Shown: one piece after another, positions 19,656 to 28,820 of the stretch | How the letters are laid out: the number at the start of each line of letters is the position of its first letter | Numbering within the stretch: position 1 is the stretch's first letter | Origin: Azomonas agilis | Lineage (GTDB): Bacteria; Pseudomonadota; Gammaproteobacteria; Pseudomonadales; Pseudomonadaceae | DNA length: 64,000 nucleotides | Direction: 5' to 3' | Assembly: GCF_007830255.1 (NCBI RefSeq) | Contig: NZ_VLKG01000006.1 | Coordinates: forward strand, 124,001-188,000 | Made by a program: the position numbers and the translations under genes | Notes under the pieces: model-generated | What the model saw: only the letters and a program-made list of their open reading frames with translations | Database searches by the model: none | What the model was told of the DNA's origin: nothing

Positions 19656-20393
19656 ATGCCCGACCCACTCCCTACAGGAGACTCTCCTCAGGCACCCAAA
19701 ATTTTAACGGCTTCTCTTGAAATTCTGGCAACTCTTCGTCCTTTACAGACCAACCATGTTCCACTCACCCTGCGCTTTCCTAAGCACAGTTCGCGCTACC
19801 AGTCTTACTTGATTGAAATAAACACAGACTACGGCCTATTAGCTTTCGACGAAATTATCCCTAATGATGGGGATTTACACATTAAGCGAGACCCCTCGTT
19901 CAAGGTTGAAGGGTTTCATGACGGTGTTCGTATTGCTTGGGAAAACGTCTATCCTGTGCAACAGGGTGAACTCAACAATATTCCCTGTCACTGGATTGCC
20001 ATTCCTGACGAATTGATTTACCACCAACGTCGCAGTGCTTACAGAGCATCATTACTCGGTCGCAAAGTGCCTGCTGTTCTGTCAGATACCCAACGGGCTA
20101 TTGACCTACTGGGTGAGCTTATGGATATCTCCACAAGCGGCTGCAAACTGCGTGTTTATGGCAATCTGCAAGATTGGTTGCAACCGGGTGTTGTGTACAG
20201 AAATCTGCTCATCAACATGCCCTCATTCCGGGAAATTCAGCTCCCTGTCGAGCTTCGATACACCAATTACGACAGCAGCCAAAATCGCACCTTTCTCGGA
20301 TTTAAGTTTCACGATATAGATGGTCTGTTACAAAGAGATTTAGCGCGTTACGTTACCCAACTTCAGCGTGAATTTCGCCGTAACGTACTCTGA
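19656..20393 (+). CDS. flgZ: Flagellar brake protein FlgZ (YcgR-like PilZ, c-di-GMP binding)
   Basis: 245 residues. The N-terminal YcgR-type domain (about 20–120) is followed by a PilZ domain with the c-di-GMP motifs RRSAYR (residues ~127–132) and DISTSGCKL (~163–171). When it binds c-di-GMP it slows the motor. A strong AGGAAAGGAA precedes the ATG. It closes the flgA–flgM–flgN–flgZ run and connects flagellar output to diguanylate cyclases such as the one at 63766. Confidence 0.93.
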   Translation: MPDPLPTGDSPQAPKILTASLEILATLRPLQTNHVPLTLRFPKHSSRYQSYLIEINTDYGLLAFDEIIPNDGDLHIKRDPSFKVEGFHDGVRIAWENVYPVQQGELNNIPCHWIAIPDELIYHQRRSAYRASLLGRKVPAVLSDTQRAIDLLGELMDISTSGCKLRVYGNLQDWLQPGVVYRNLLINMPSFREIQLPVELRYTNYDSSQNRTFLGFKFHDIDGLLQRDLARYVTQLQREFRRNVL

Positions 20394-20430
20394 CAACAGC
20401 CTTTAGCTGCTTTGAAACAAAAAGTACCCG

Positions 20431-20469
20431 CCTTGCGACTTCATGACCGATTGGCCATAAGTGGCAAGG
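20431..20469. other. Imperfect 39-base hairpin between flgZ and anr
   Basis: The segment pairs CCTTGC with GCAAGG, then ACTT with AAGT, ATG with CAT and CC with GG around a GATT loop, giving about 15 pairs with single mismatches or bulges. No T run follows on either strand. It lies 38 bases after the flgZ stop and 41 before the anr ATG. It could stop flgZ transcription or act in the anr leader. Confidence 0.5.
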
Positions 20470-20510
20470 TGAGTTAGTCTAAGCTAAAAAGGTTTCCGGG
20501 AACGCCCTGT

Positions 20511-21245
20511 ATGCCCCAGCCAATCAAAGCCCAAACTCAACGCCAGGTTCATTGCAAGGATTGCAGTCTTGCACCCCTGTGCCTGCCCATCTCACTTAAC
20601 ATGCAGGACATGGATACCCTGGATGAAATCGTCAAGCGGGGCCGTCCATTGAAAAAGGGCGAAGTCTTATTCCGACAAGGCGAACCCTTTGACTCTGTAT
20701 TTGCTGTTCGTTCTGGAACATTACGCACCTTTAGTGTGACCGATAATGGAGAAGAGCAAATTACGGGCTTTCACCTTCCTAGTGAACTTGTAGGGCTTTC
20801 CGGCATGGATACCGAAAGCTATCCCGTTACCGCCCAAGCCTTGGAAACAACCTCTGTCTGTGAGATTCCTTTTGACCGCCTAGATGAGTTAAGCATGCTA
20901 CTCCCTCAGCTACGCCGTCAGTTGATGCGGATCATGAGTCGAGAGATTCGTGACGATCAGCAGATGATGTTATTGCTGTCGAAAAAAACGGCTGATGAAC
21001 GTATTGCTTCTTTTCTAATTAACCTATCTGCTCGTTTTAGCGCCCGTGGGTTTTCGGCCAGCCAATTCCGTTTGTCTATGTCTCGTAACGAGATCGGCAA
21101 CTACCTTGGGTTAGCCGTAGAAACCGTTTCCCGTGTTTTTACCCGTTTCCAGCAAAACGGCATTATTGAGGCTGAAGGCAAAGAAATTCGTGTCTTAGAC
21201 TACATCAGTCTATGCAGCATGGCAGGTGGCATCATAGAAAACTGA
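20511..21245 (+). CDS. anr: Anaerobic regulator Anr (FNR/CRP family, oxygen-sensing)
   Basis: 244-residue global regulator of the switch to low oxygen. Four cluster-ligand cysteines are present: C15, C18 and C24 in [11 protein letters not shown] and C117 in SVCEIP, the CX2CX5C…C layout of FNR that holds an oxygen-labile [4Fe-4S] cluster. A cyclic-nucleotide-like beta roll follows, and the helix-turn-helix near residues 195–220 reads [23 protein letters not shown] with the FNR-type ExxSR contact. I saw no clear TTGAT-N4-ATCAA site upstream. It is flanked by hairpins on both sides. Confidence 0.96.
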   Translation: MPQPIKAQTQRQVHCKDCSLAPLCLPISLNMQDMDTLDEIVKRGRPLKKGEVLFRQGEPFDSVFAVRSGTLRTFSVTDNGEEQITGFHLPSELVGLSGMDTESYPVTAQALETTSVCEIPFDRLDELSMLLPQLRRQLMRIMSREIRDDQQMMLLLSKKTADERIASFLINLSARFSARGFSASQFRLSMSRNEIGNYLGLAVETVSRVFTRFQQNGIIEAEGKEIRVLDYISLCSMAGGIIEN

Positions 21246-21248
21246 TTG

Positions 21249-21333
21249 GGCTTAAACGGCTGAAGGACACAGGCTAACCCACTGATGCAGCAAATATGGG
21301 TTACTCTGTGTCCTCCAGAGCCAAAGTTTAGCC
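21249..21333. other. Long near-full-length hairpin between convergent anr and rluB
   Basis: Five paired blocks are nested: GGC/GCC and TAAAC/GTTTA (21249–21257 with 21326–21333), GGCT/AGCC, GGACACAG/CTGTGTCC (21265–21272 with 21306–21313) and TAACCCA/TGGGTTA (21275–21281 with 21297–21303). That is 27 base pairs with a 15-base loop, covering almost the whole 106-bp gap. No T run follows either arm. Its position suggests a shared terminator or 3' processing structure for both genes. Confidence 0.6.
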
Positions 21334-21351
21334 GTAGCTGGACTAGTACGG

Positions 21352-22272
21352 CTATTTCTTCCGATCTTCTCTAGGGCCGCCGCTGCGCGGTCTTTTTTGG
21401 AAGAACTCCTTATCTCTACTTGCTTTTGTGCTCACAGGCTTATTGGATTTGCGTTGTAAGCGATCCAATTTTTCGCGTGTTTTAAGTGTCGTAGGCGGTA
21501 AAGGAATAGGCTCTAAACCAACTTCCGTAGACAAAATATCTGCCTCAGCTTGATTTAGTTCACGCCAACGCCCTAAAGCCAGTTGGGAGTTTAGAAATAC
21601 TGGGCCAAAGCGAACGCGCTTTAGGCGACTAACAACCAGCCCCTGAGACTCCCAGAGCCGCCGTACTTCGCGGTTACGCCCCTCCATCACCACACAGTGA
21701 AACCAATGATTTAAACCATCACCATTGGGAGCCTGTTGTATATCAGTAAAACGGGCCGGGCCGTCTTCAAGCATGACTCCCGCTTTAAGGCGCTCTAACA
21801 TCTCATCAGTGACTTCACCACGCACACGCACCGCATACTCACGATCCATTTCATAGGAAGGATGCATCAGGCGGTTGGCTAACTCGCCATCGGTTGTAAA
21901 CAACATCAGCCCAGTAGTATTGATGTCCAAACGCCCAACATTAATCCAGCGTCCCTCTTTTAAACGGGGCAGCCGTTCAAACACAGTGGGACGACCTTCT
22001 GGATCATGACGGGTACAAATCTCGCCTTCGGGTTTGTTGTAGATCAGCACCCGCCGCACACAGCGACTGGTCTCTTCACCTTGAATCAAGCGACCATCGA
22101 CGCTAATCGCATCCCCTGCTTGTATCCGCTGCCCTAACGCCGCGAGCGTACCATTTACCTTGACTCGGCCTTGAGCAATCCAAGCTTCCATGTCACGGCG
22201 CGATCCAATGCCTAAACGTGCTAATACCTTCTGCAATTTTTCCCCAGTGATTGGGTTCATTGATTCCGTCAT
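21352..22272 (-). CDS. rluB: 23S rRNA pseudouridine synthase RluB
   Basis: 306 residues that modify U2605 (E. coli numbering) in 23S rRNA. An N-terminal S4 RNA-binding domain (EKLQKVLARLGIGSRRDMEAWIAQGRVKVNG) is followed by the RsuA/RluB catalytic domain with the active Asp in GRLDINTTGLMLFT. The C-terminal tail is Lys/Arg-rich. An open frame extends 26 codons upstream into eda, but the ATG at 22272 has GGGAGGTG at good distance. In Pseudomonas rluB neighbours scpAB; here zwf–pgl–eda lie between. Confidence 0.93.
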   Translation of the reverse strand: MTESMNPITGEKLQKVLARLGIGSRRDMEAWIAQGRVKVNGTLAALGQRIQAGDAISVDGRLIQGEETSRCVRRVLIYNKPEGEICTRHDPEGRPTVFERLPRLKEGRWINVGRLDINTTGLMLFTTDGELANRLMHPSYEMDREYAVRVRGEVTDEMLERLKAGVMLEDGPARFTDIQQAPNGDGLNHWFHCVVMEGRNREVRRLWESQGLVVSRLKRVRFGPVFLNSQLALGRWRELNQAEADILSTEVGLEPIPLPPTTLKTREKLDRLQRKSNKPVSTKASRDKEFFQKRPRSGGPREDRKK

Positions 22273-22333
22273 CAGGCACCTCCCGGTGTAGTTCAATCGT
22301 AAAAGGGCGGGATGATACGCTTTATCCCAGCAG

Positions 22334-22984
22334 TCAAACAGGACTTCCAAAGCATCTTAGAGCAGCTTGAGTAGCTTGCTGTACTCGGCTCCAATCGGCT
22401 TGCTTGATAGCCTCAGACTCCATCATCCAAGAGCCGCCCACACAAAACACATTAGGCTGGGCAATATACTGAGCCAAATTATGGGCGTTCACTCCGCCCG
22501 TCGGACAAAAACGCACTTGAGGAAATGGCCCAGCTAAGGCTTTAAGTGCCGCCACACCTCCCGAAGCCTCGGCGGGAAATAATTTAAAGCACTGATAATC
22601 AAGGGCCAGCGCTTGCATAATCTCAGAGGCGGTACTAACGCCTGGTAGTAGAGGGATGGGGCTATCCTGAGCCGCCAAGAGCAGCTCTTGAGTAATCCCC
22701 GGAGCAACCAAAAAGCGTGCTCCGGCCTGCACACAGGCTTCAAGCATCTGAGGATTAAGTACCGTTCCCGCGCCAATACACAAATTTGGACGCTGTTCGG
22801 TGAGCAGTTGAATAGCGGCCAAACCATACTCCGAGCGCAGAGTAACCTCTAGGGTGGTGAGCCCACCCGCCGCCAAGGCATCTGCAAGCGGTAAAATATG
22901 CTCCTCGCAGTGGAAGGTGATCACGGGCAATATGCGGGCCTGTCGGCATAACTGCTCGATTTGGGCATGTTTATCCAGGCTCAT
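22334..22984 (-). CDS. eda: KDPG/KHG aldolase
   Basis: 216-residue aldolase that splits 2-keto-3-deoxy-6-phosphogluconate into pyruvate and glyceraldehyde-3-phosphate, the last Entner-Doudoroff step. Glu46 in LEVTLRS and the Schiff-base Lys134 in CFKLFPAE are present, along with GAGTVLNP and FCPTGGVN. It follows pgl by 13 bp as the third gene of zwf–pgl–eda. The dehydratase gene edd is not in this window. Confidence 0.95.
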   Translation of the reverse strand: MSLDKHAQIEQLCRQARILPVITFHCEEHILPLADALAAGGLTTLEVTLRSEYGLAAIQLLTEQRPNLCIGAGTVLNPQMLEACVQAGARFLVAPGITQELLLAAQDSPIPLLPGVSTASEIMQALALDYQCFKLFPAEASGGVAALKALAGPFPQVRFCPTGGVNAHNLAQYIAQPNVFCVGGSWMMESEAIKQADWSRVQQATQAALRCFGSPV

Positions 22985-22997
22985 AAACCCTCGCTCC

Positions 22998-23711
22998 TTA
23001 GGGACACCAGTAAATTTCTAGGGGATGATGCAAAAAAGCATGTACGGGCATCTGCACTGAGTAAGCTTGTAAAGCTCGGCTCAGGGCTAAAAACTTTCCA
23101 TGCCCCTGAATCGCTAAATACTGCACTGGCGCTGAAGCCAAAAATGGGTAGGTCAAGCTAATCCGTTGCCTAGGCTCAGAAGGCGCTTGCATGGGCAAAC
23201 AGCGCAAAGCACACTCAGGATTAAGGGCTTGATATAACAGCGGACTCCCCGGAAATAACGAAGCAGTATGCCCATCACTTCCCATACCCAACACCACTAC
23301 ATCCGGTTTTTTAGGGAGTACCTGCAACACCTGTTCGGCTTTGTGCGCGCTCTCTTCTAAGGTTGGCGCAGGATAATAGAGACTTACAAACTGAGCCACT
23401 GCCGCTTGATGCTGTAATAAATGACGACGCACCAACCCTTCGTTGCTATCGGGATGCTCTGGGGGAACCCAACGCTCGTCGGTCAAGCTGATGGTGACTT
23501 GTGCCCAGTCTAGTTCTTTTTGGGCCAGATACTCAAAAAAGGCGATGGGACTTTTTCCACCCGACACTAATAGGCTAGCTTGACCATCGGCATGAATCGC
23601 AAATTGAAGCGCCTGTGCAACCCGATCAGCCAACAGACGGGCTTGCTGATCTGCATTACTCAGACTATGAGCCAGAACACCCGTTGGTAAATCCAACTCA
23701 GAAATCGCCAT
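22998..23711 (-). CDS. pgl: 6-phosphogluconolactonase
   Basis: 237 residues that hydrolyse 6-phosphogluconolactone. Motifs are [14 protein letters not shown] near the N-terminus, [16 protein letters not shown], and [17 protein letters not shown], all diagnostic for the DevB/Pgl type. The ATG at 23711 with GGGAGGT upstream is preferred to one five codons earlier. Its start overlaps the end of zwf by 14 bases, so the two are translationally coupled. Confidence 0.94.
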   Translation of the reverse strand: MAISELDLPTGVLAHSLSNADQQARLLADRVAQALQFAIHADGQASLLVSGGKSPIAFFEYLAQKELDWAQVTISLTDERWVPPEHPDSNEGLVRRHLLQHQAAVAQFVSLYYPAPTLEESAHKAEQVLQVLPKKPDVVVLGMGSDGHTASLFPGSPLLYQALNPECALRCLPMQAPSEPRQRISLTYPFLASAPVQYLAIQGHGKFLALSRALQAYSVQMPVHAFLHHPLEIYWCP

Positions 23712-25164
23712 ACCATGACCTCCCATCCTGTGTAATCAATGCAATGGATGCCATTGGCCCCCAAGATCCTGCTGAGTAGGCTTTGGGACGATCGCCTAAA
23801 CAGGTACAGCTAGCCATCAATTGATCACACCAGCGCCAAGCGTATTCGACCTCGTCTTTGCGCACAAAAAGATTCTGATTGCCCTGCATCACCTCTAACA
23901 AAAGCCGCTCATAGGCATCAGGAATGCGCACACTCTGGTAAGCCTCGGAAAAATTTAGCTGTAATGGCCCACGACGCAATTGCATCCCTTTGTCCAAGCC
24001 CTGCTCCTTGGTCATCACGTGTAAAGCGATGCACTCATCCGGCTGTAGGCGAATAATCAGACGATTGTTGATTAAAGACCGCTGTTCCGGCGCGAAAATA
24101 TAGAATGGAGGCTCTTTGAAGTGGATCACAATCTGCGAGAGCTTTTGCGCCATTCGCTTGCCTGTACGCAAATAAAAGGGTACGCCTGACCAACGCCAAT
24201 TACGGATTTCTGTGCGTAGGGCAATAAAGGTTTCTGTGGTGCTGTTTGAGTTGGCTTGCTCTTCTTCTAAATAGCCGGGTACCGCCTTACCCTGACTAAA
24301 GCCTGCCGTATATTGCCCTCGAATGACCTGTTTTGCGTGCTCAGGAGTGATGGGAGCTAGAGCTTTAAGCACCTTCACTTTTTCATCACGGATGCTATCG
24401 GCGGTTAAGTCACTGGGTGGATCCATCGCAATCAAACACAAAAGCTGCAACAGGTGGTTTTGCAGCATGTCACGCATTTGGCCAGCCTGATCAAAATACC
24501 CCCAGCGCCCTTCGATACCAACGGTTTCGGCAACAGTAATTTCGACATGGGAAATATGGTGCTGATCCCATTGAGTCTCAAACAGACTGTTTGCAAAGCG
24601 CAAAGCAATCAGGTTTTGAACCGTTTCTTTGCCTAAATAATGGTCAATACGATAGACCTGACTTTCTGGAAAGTGCCGGGCAACGGCCTCGTTAATTAAT
24701 TGCGAGGAGCGTAGGTCGTGGCCAATGGGTTTTTCCAACACGATGCGGGTCTGCTCAGCCAGTCCGTGTGCCGCCAGATGTTCACAAATCGCTCCAAACA
24801 CCTTAGCCGGTGTCGCACAGTAAGCGATTAAAGGCCCCTGAGTAGTGATTTTTGATTTAAGCGCCTCATAGTCCGTTGCGCACTGAAAATCCATAGTTAG
24901 ACAGTCTAGGCGGTTGCAAAAACGCTCTAAAATGCGCTCATCCAACTCATGGCGGAGCAGACGCTGACGCAAAGCCTGCTCAATACGCGCCTTGTGTGCT
25001 TGAGGATCTCCCACCCGCCGAGACAACGCCAGCACACGTGTTCCTTCATGCAGCAAACTCGCTCGATCAAGCTGATAGAGGGCCGGAAATAACTTGCGTA
25101 GTGCTAAGTCACCCTGAGCACCAAAAAGCGCTAAAGTGACTGCTTCAGGAATAATAGCCGGCAT
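23698..25164 (-). CDS. zwf: Glucose-6-phosphate dehydrogenase
   Basis: 488 residues. The N-terminus [21 protein letters not shown] holds the NADP(H)-binding GxxGDLA motif, RIDHYLGKE carries the active-site His and Lys, and [10 protein letters not shown] is present. It supplies NADPH and 6-phosphogluconolactone to pgl. I chose the ATG at 25164 over a GTG at 25176; neither has a strong ribosome site. TATACT on the minus strand (25205–25200) could be a -10. No TTGT-N7-ACAA HexR operator is seen in the short gap to scpB. Confidence 0.94.
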   Translation of the reverse strand: MPAIIPEAVTLALFGAQGDLALRKLFPALYQLDRASLLHEGTRVLALSRRVGDPQAHKARIEQALRQRLLRHELDERILERFCNRLDCLTMDFQCATDYEALKSKITTQGPLIAYCATPAKVFGAICEHLAAHGLAEQTRIVLEKPIGHDLRSSQLINEAVARHFPESQVYRIDHYLGKETVQNLIALRFANSLFETQWDQHHISHVEITVAETVGIEGRWGYFDQAGQMRDMLQNHLLQLLCLIAMDPPSDLTADSIRDEKVKVLKALAPITPEHAKQVIRGQYTAGFSQGKAVPGYLEEEQANSNSTTETFIALRTEIRNWRWSGVPFYLRTGKRMAQKLSQIVIHFKEPPFYIFAPEQRSLINNRLIIRLQPDECIALHVMTKEQGLDKGMQLRRGPLQLNFSEAYQSVRIPDAYERLLLEVMQGNQNLFVRKDEVEYAWRWCDQLMASCTCLGDRPKAYSAGSWGPMASIALITQDGRSWYGDF

Positions 25165-25225
25165 ATCAACGACCACTGAGTTAGGGTATCCGGCTGGCCA
25201 GTATAGCGAGCCTCTAAATCACGCA

Positions 25226-25963
25226 CTACGAGCTTGAAGGCTTGGAATCGGACGGTGTGTCTAAATCCTTGAAGTCGGTTTTCAAGCCTTGCTCCATAGT
25301 GTCTAGCTCCTCCAGCAAGCTCTTGAAGCTAATCTGGGCTTTTTCTGGGCTGGGAGCAGCCTTAGCTGCCTCCACAGAGGCTGCAAAGCTGAATTCTTCC
25401 TGTACCCCTGAGGGTAATTCAGCGCCTAACTCTCGAACCACACTCAGCGGCGGCAGCTCATCCAGATTTTTTAAGTTGAAGTCGTCCAAAAAGACGCGCG
25501 TCGTGGCAAACAAGGTGGGACGACCGGGTACTTCTCTATGCCCTACAGCGCGAATCCATTCGCGATCCTGTAGGGTTTTAATAATTTGGCTGCTGACCGT
25601 AACGCCTCGGATATCTTCAATTTCACCACGGGTGATGGGTTGGCGGTAGGCAATGAGAGCCAGCGTCTCCAATAGGGCACGCGAGTAACGCTGTGGGCGC
25701 TCCTCCCACAAACGACTGACCCAAGGGGCATAGCTACTACGCACCTGTAAACGATAACCTGAGGCGACCTCCTGTAGTTCAAAACCTCGGCCTTGGCAGG
25801 AGGCACCCAAAATAGCTAACGCCTGACGTAAGTACGATAATTCAGGGCGCTCGGCTTCTTCAAACAGAGCGGATAAGGCCTCTAAGGATAAAGCGCGCCC
25901 TGAAGCCAAAAGGACCGCCTCTAGTAAAGCCGCTAATTCATGAGGGTCAGACAGGTTCATCAT
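25226..25963 (-). CDS. scpB: Segregation and condensation protein B
   Basis: 245-residue winged-helix subunit of the Smc–ScpA–ScpB condensin-like complex. The conserved core is LAALLEAVLLASGRALSLEAL, RALLETLALIAYRQPITRGEIEDIRGV and GRPTLFATTRVFLDDF. The C-terminal 60 residues are an acidic, Ser-rich tail typical of Pseudomonas ScpB. It begins inside the end of scpA (17-base overlap). The next gene downstream is zwf, not rluB as in P. aeruginosa. Confidence 0.93.
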   Translation of the reverse strand: MMNLSDPHELAALLEAVLLASGRALSLEALSALFEEAERPELSYLRQALAILGASCQGRGFELQEVASGYRLQVRSSYAPWVSRLWEERPQRYSRALLETLALIAYRQPITRGEIEDIRGVTVSSQIIKTLQDREWIRAVGHREVPGRPTLFATTRVFLDDFNLKNLDELPPLSVVRELGAELPSGVQEEFSFAASVEAAKAAPSPEKAQISFKSLLEELDTMEQGLKTDFKDLDTPSDSKPSSS

Positions 25964-26777
25964 TTAGCCTTGTACGCACATGAATAGGAGCAAAAGCTTC
26001 ATTTTGCACCAACTCCACGAGACACTCCTTCATGAGCTCTAAAACAGCGAGAAAGGTCACTACCACACCTAAGCGCCCTTCTTCGAGGCAAAACAGGCTG
26101 GAAAAAGGCGTAAAGCCTCGGTTAGAGCGCAAGTAGTCCAAAACCGCGCCCATGCGTTCGCGCGTTGACAGCGGCTCTTGGGTAATGCGGTGGCTTTCAA
26201 ACAGCTCAGCCCGATGCAGTATGACGGCCATAGCGCTCAATAATTCATCTAAGCTAACTTCAGGTACTAGGGTACGAATCCGCAGATTGGCAGCAGGTAA
26301 CTCTGGAATAAACAGATCGCGCCCCACCCTAGGTAAGGTCTCTAAATCTTCCGCCGCCGCTTTAAAGCGCTCGTATTCCTGTAGCCGACGAATAAGTTCA
26401 GCGCGGGGATCTTCTTCCTCTGCAGCCGCTTCCGGCGAGCGAGGTAACAACATCCGTGACTTGATTTCCGCCAACATGGCCGCCATCACCAAATATTCAG
26501 CGGCTAACTCCAGATGTACAGCCTTCATCAGCTCCACATAGTCCATGTATTGGCGCGTAATGTCGGCCACTGGAATATCAAGGATGTCGATGTTTTGCTT
26601 ACGGATCAGGTACAACAACAAATCCAAAGGCCCTTCAAAAGCCTCTAAGAAAACCTCTAGGGCATCGGGCGGAATATAAAGGTCTTGGGGAATCTGGGCT
26701 AATGCCTCTCCGTACACAAAAATCCGAGCTAAGGCTTCTGTAGGCTCTGGCGGCACACTAGATTCAGTTTGAGGCAT
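25947..26777 (-). CDS. scpA: Segregation and condensation protein A
   Basis: 276-residue kleisin that bridges Smc heads. FEGPLDLLLYLIRKQNIDILDIPVADITRQYM near residues 47–78 is the ScpA signature, followed by AAEYLVMAAMLAEIKSRMLLPR. The C-terminal winged helix includes FLAVLELMKECLVELVQNEAFAPI. An extension of about 40 residues precedes the conserved part, which is common in pseudomonads. It overlaps scpB. The 131 bp upstream, to yciO, hold no gene. Confidence 0.93.
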   Translation of the reverse strand: MPQTESSVPPEPTEALARIFVYGEALAQIPQDLYIPPDALEVFLEAFEGPLDLLLYLIRKQNIDILDIPVADITRQYMDYVELMKAVHLELAAEYLVMAAMLAEIKSRMLLPRSPEAAAEEEDPRAELIRRLQEYERFKAAAEDLETLPRVGRDLFIPELPAANLRIRTLVPEVSLDELLSAMAVILHRAELFESHRITQEPLSTRERMGAVLDYLRSNRGFTPFSSLFCLEEGRLGVVVTFLAVLELMKECLVELVQNEAFAPIHVRTRLNDEPV

Positions 26778-26908
26778 CAGAAATCCAAATCAGGGGCTTT
26801 TGAAAAACGTAGACCATTATACGACGCAAGATGCTCTGATCTGCGTCTGCAACGCTACTTATTCTAAACAAATACCCCCTGCTGCGGGACATACACTGCT
26901 CCGCCTTA

Positions 26909-27532
26909 TTAGTTGATAAAAGGCTCAATATCTCCACAGCCTTCACGCAGCACTTCAGGGTGATCCTCCAAAAGGCTGACAACAGTTGAAGCTTCCTTGC
27001 CGCCCAGTCCAGCATCAATGATTAAGTCTACTTGTTTGCCAAGCTGCTCAACGATGTCGTAAGGATCACTCAGGGGCTCAAGCTCTCCAGGCAAGATTAA
27101 GCTGACACTCAGCAAAGGCTCGTCCAACTCTTCCAACAAGGCTTGAGCAATAGGCTGAGCCGGAACCCGAATGCCAATGGTACGCCGCTTAGGATGCAGC
27201 AGCATCCGAGGCACTTCACGGGTGGCATGTAGGATAAAGGTGTAAGGCCCAGGTACGTGGGCTTTGAGTAAACGAAATACCTGAGTATCCACCCGTGCAA
27301 AAACACCTAGCTGGGATAAGTCCTTACACACTAGGGTGAAGTTGTGTTTATCATCCAACTGACGCAGCCTACGAATGCGCTCCAGTCCTGTCTTATTGCC
27401 CATCAAACAACCCAAGGCATAAGAAGAATCGGTCGGATAAACCATAATGCCGCCCGCACGCAACACCTCTACCCCCTGTTTGATCAGACGGGCTTGAGGG
27501 CTATCGGGATGTATCTGTAAAAGCTGGCTCAT
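26909..27532 (-). CDS. yciO: YciO-type Sua5/YrdC family protein
   Basis: 207-residue member of the YrdC/Sua5 family (L-threonylcarbamoyladenylate synthase fold). It begins with GGIMVYPTDSSYALGCLMGN, the nucleotide/bicarbonate-site region, and has TIGIRVPAQPIAQALLEEL. YciO proteins are a side branch whose activity in t6A synthesis is weaker or debated, so I do not assert TsaC function. It overlaps the 3' end of trpH by 32 bases, the conserved trpH–yciO pairing. Confidence 0.87.
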   Translation of the reverse strand: MSQLLQIHPDSPQARLIKQGVEVLRAGGIMVYPTDSSYALGCLMGNKTGLERIRRLRQLDDKHNFTLVCKDLSQLGVFARVDTQVFRLLKAHVPGPYTFILHATREVPRMLLHPKRRTIGIRVPAQPIAQALLEELDEPLLSVSLILPGELEPLSDPYDIVEQLGKQVDLIIDAGLGGKEASTVVSLLEDHPEVLREGCGDIEPFIN

Positions 27533-28382
27533 GATGCTGCTGATATCCTTCTAAATATGGCCATAGCGGCGTTACCCCTTCCGGTAAAGGGCGGTACAGT
27601 CCTAGCTCCGACCATAATCCCGGAGCATGGAAGTCACTGCCTGCACTGGCCAATAAGTTAAAATCGCGCGTTAGTCGCGCTAACACCCCAATTTGCTCCA
27701 TCGGTTGCCACGCGTTAACTACCTCTAATGCCTGCCCGCCGGACTGCACAAAATCAGCTACCAAACGCCGCCGTTTACTGCCTGTTAACGCATACTGCCA
27801 AGGGTGGGCCAAACTAATCCAAGCCGCCGCATTTTTTAGCGTCATTACCGTTTGCGCTAAAGTTGGCCAATGGTGCTTGATGTCGCCCAGTTTGCCCGCA
27901 CCCAACCACTTACGAAAAGCTTCATTTCGATCGCGAACGTAACCTGCTTGTACCAAAAACTCCGCAAAATGTGGACGAGCTGGCGCATTATTGCTGACTC
28001 CAAGCTCTTGCTGGATGAAACGCGCGCCTTCAAAAGCGCCTGACATTCCTTTAGCTGCAAGGCGCTCGCCAATCAGCTCAGCGCGCTGCCACCGTGCGCT
28101 GTGTAAATGATCTAAAGCTTCCACTAAGGCGGTGGCCTGTTCCTGAAACCCATAACCCAACACATGGATGGTCACACCACCCCAAGTACAGGAAAGCTCA
28201 ATACCATTAACCAGTGTAACGCCCAGAGTCTCAGCCGCTCTACGAGCTTCAGCCAAGCCCTCAATCGTATCGTGGTCGGTTAAAGATAACAGGCGGATAC
28301 CCAGTTGCGCTGCACGGTCTACCAAGGCAGTGGGCGTTAACACACCGTCTGAGGCGGTACTGTGGCAATGCAAATCCATCAT
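27501..28382 (-). CDS. rnm: PHP-domain 5'-3' exoribonuclease / nucleotidase TrpH (RNase AM)
   Basis: 293-residue PHP phosphoesterase. It starts with MDLHCHSTASDG (metal-binding HxH) and has LSLTDHDTIEGLAEAR, GIELSCTW and SAGSDFHAPG, the full set of PHP metal motifs. E. coli YciV/TrpH (RNase AM) trims 5' ends of rRNA precursors and hydrolyses 3',5'-bisphosphates. The ATG at 28382 is preferred to an upstream in-frame TTG at 28397. It is divergent from yciI. Confidence 0.88.
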   Translation of the reverse strand: MMDLHCHSTASDGVLTPTALVDRAAQLGIRLLSLTDHDTIEGLAEARRAAETLGVTLVNGIELSCTWGGVTIHVLGYGFQEQATALVEALDHLHSARWQRAELIGERLAAKGMSGAFEGARFIQQELGVSNNAPARPHFAEFLVQAGYVRDRNEAFRKWLGAGKLGDIKHHWPTLAQTVMTLKNAAAWISLAHPWQYALTGSKRRRLVADFVQSGGQALEVVNAWQPMEQIGVLARLTRDFNLLASAGSDFHAPGLWSELGLYRPLPEGVTPLWPYLEGYQQHHEPAFTDTSR

Positions 28383-28487
28383 GACACTCTGGCCCAAAAG
28401 AGCAAAATAGGAATCACAATGACAGTTTGTTGAATTTTCTGCAAAGATAGTGGCCTTATTTTAGCTCTCCACTTGAGATACCCCCTC

Positions 28488-28787
28488 ATGCTCTACGCCA
28501 TCATCGCTACTGATACACCCAATACCCTGAGCCAACGCCTAGCCACTCGCCCTGAGCACTTAGCACGCTTAGAAAAACTTCAAGCGGAAGGCCGTTTGTT
28601 ACTGGCAGGCCCACACCCCGCTATTGATAGCAACGACCCCGGCCCGGCAGGATTCACCGGCAGCCTAGTAGTGGCTGAGTTTGAGTCTTTAGAAGCAGCA
28701 CAAGCTTGGGCCGCTGCCGACCCTTATCAAGCGGCTGGGGTCTACGCCCAAGTGATTGTAAAGCCCTTCAAAAAAGTATTTCCCTAA
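28488..28787 (+). CDS. yciI: YciI family protein
   Basis: 99 residues, the length of E. coli YciI (98). [44 protein letters not shown] contains the conserved His/Asp positions of this ferredoxin-like fold, and [16 protein letters not shown] follows. Biochemical role unknown; a dehydrochlorinase-like activity was found only in a distant relative. The ATG at 28488 is preferred to the TTG five codons upstream. cpxR starts 33 bp downstream. Confidence 0.9.
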   Translation: MLYAIIATDTPNTLSQRLATRPEHLARLEKLQAEGRLLLAGPHPAIDSNDPGPAGFTGSLVVAEFESLEAAQAWAAADPYQAAGVYAQVIVKPFKKVFP

Positions 28788-28820
28788 TCTGCCAGCTTGG
28801 GTATCCAAGGATAGCGCCCC

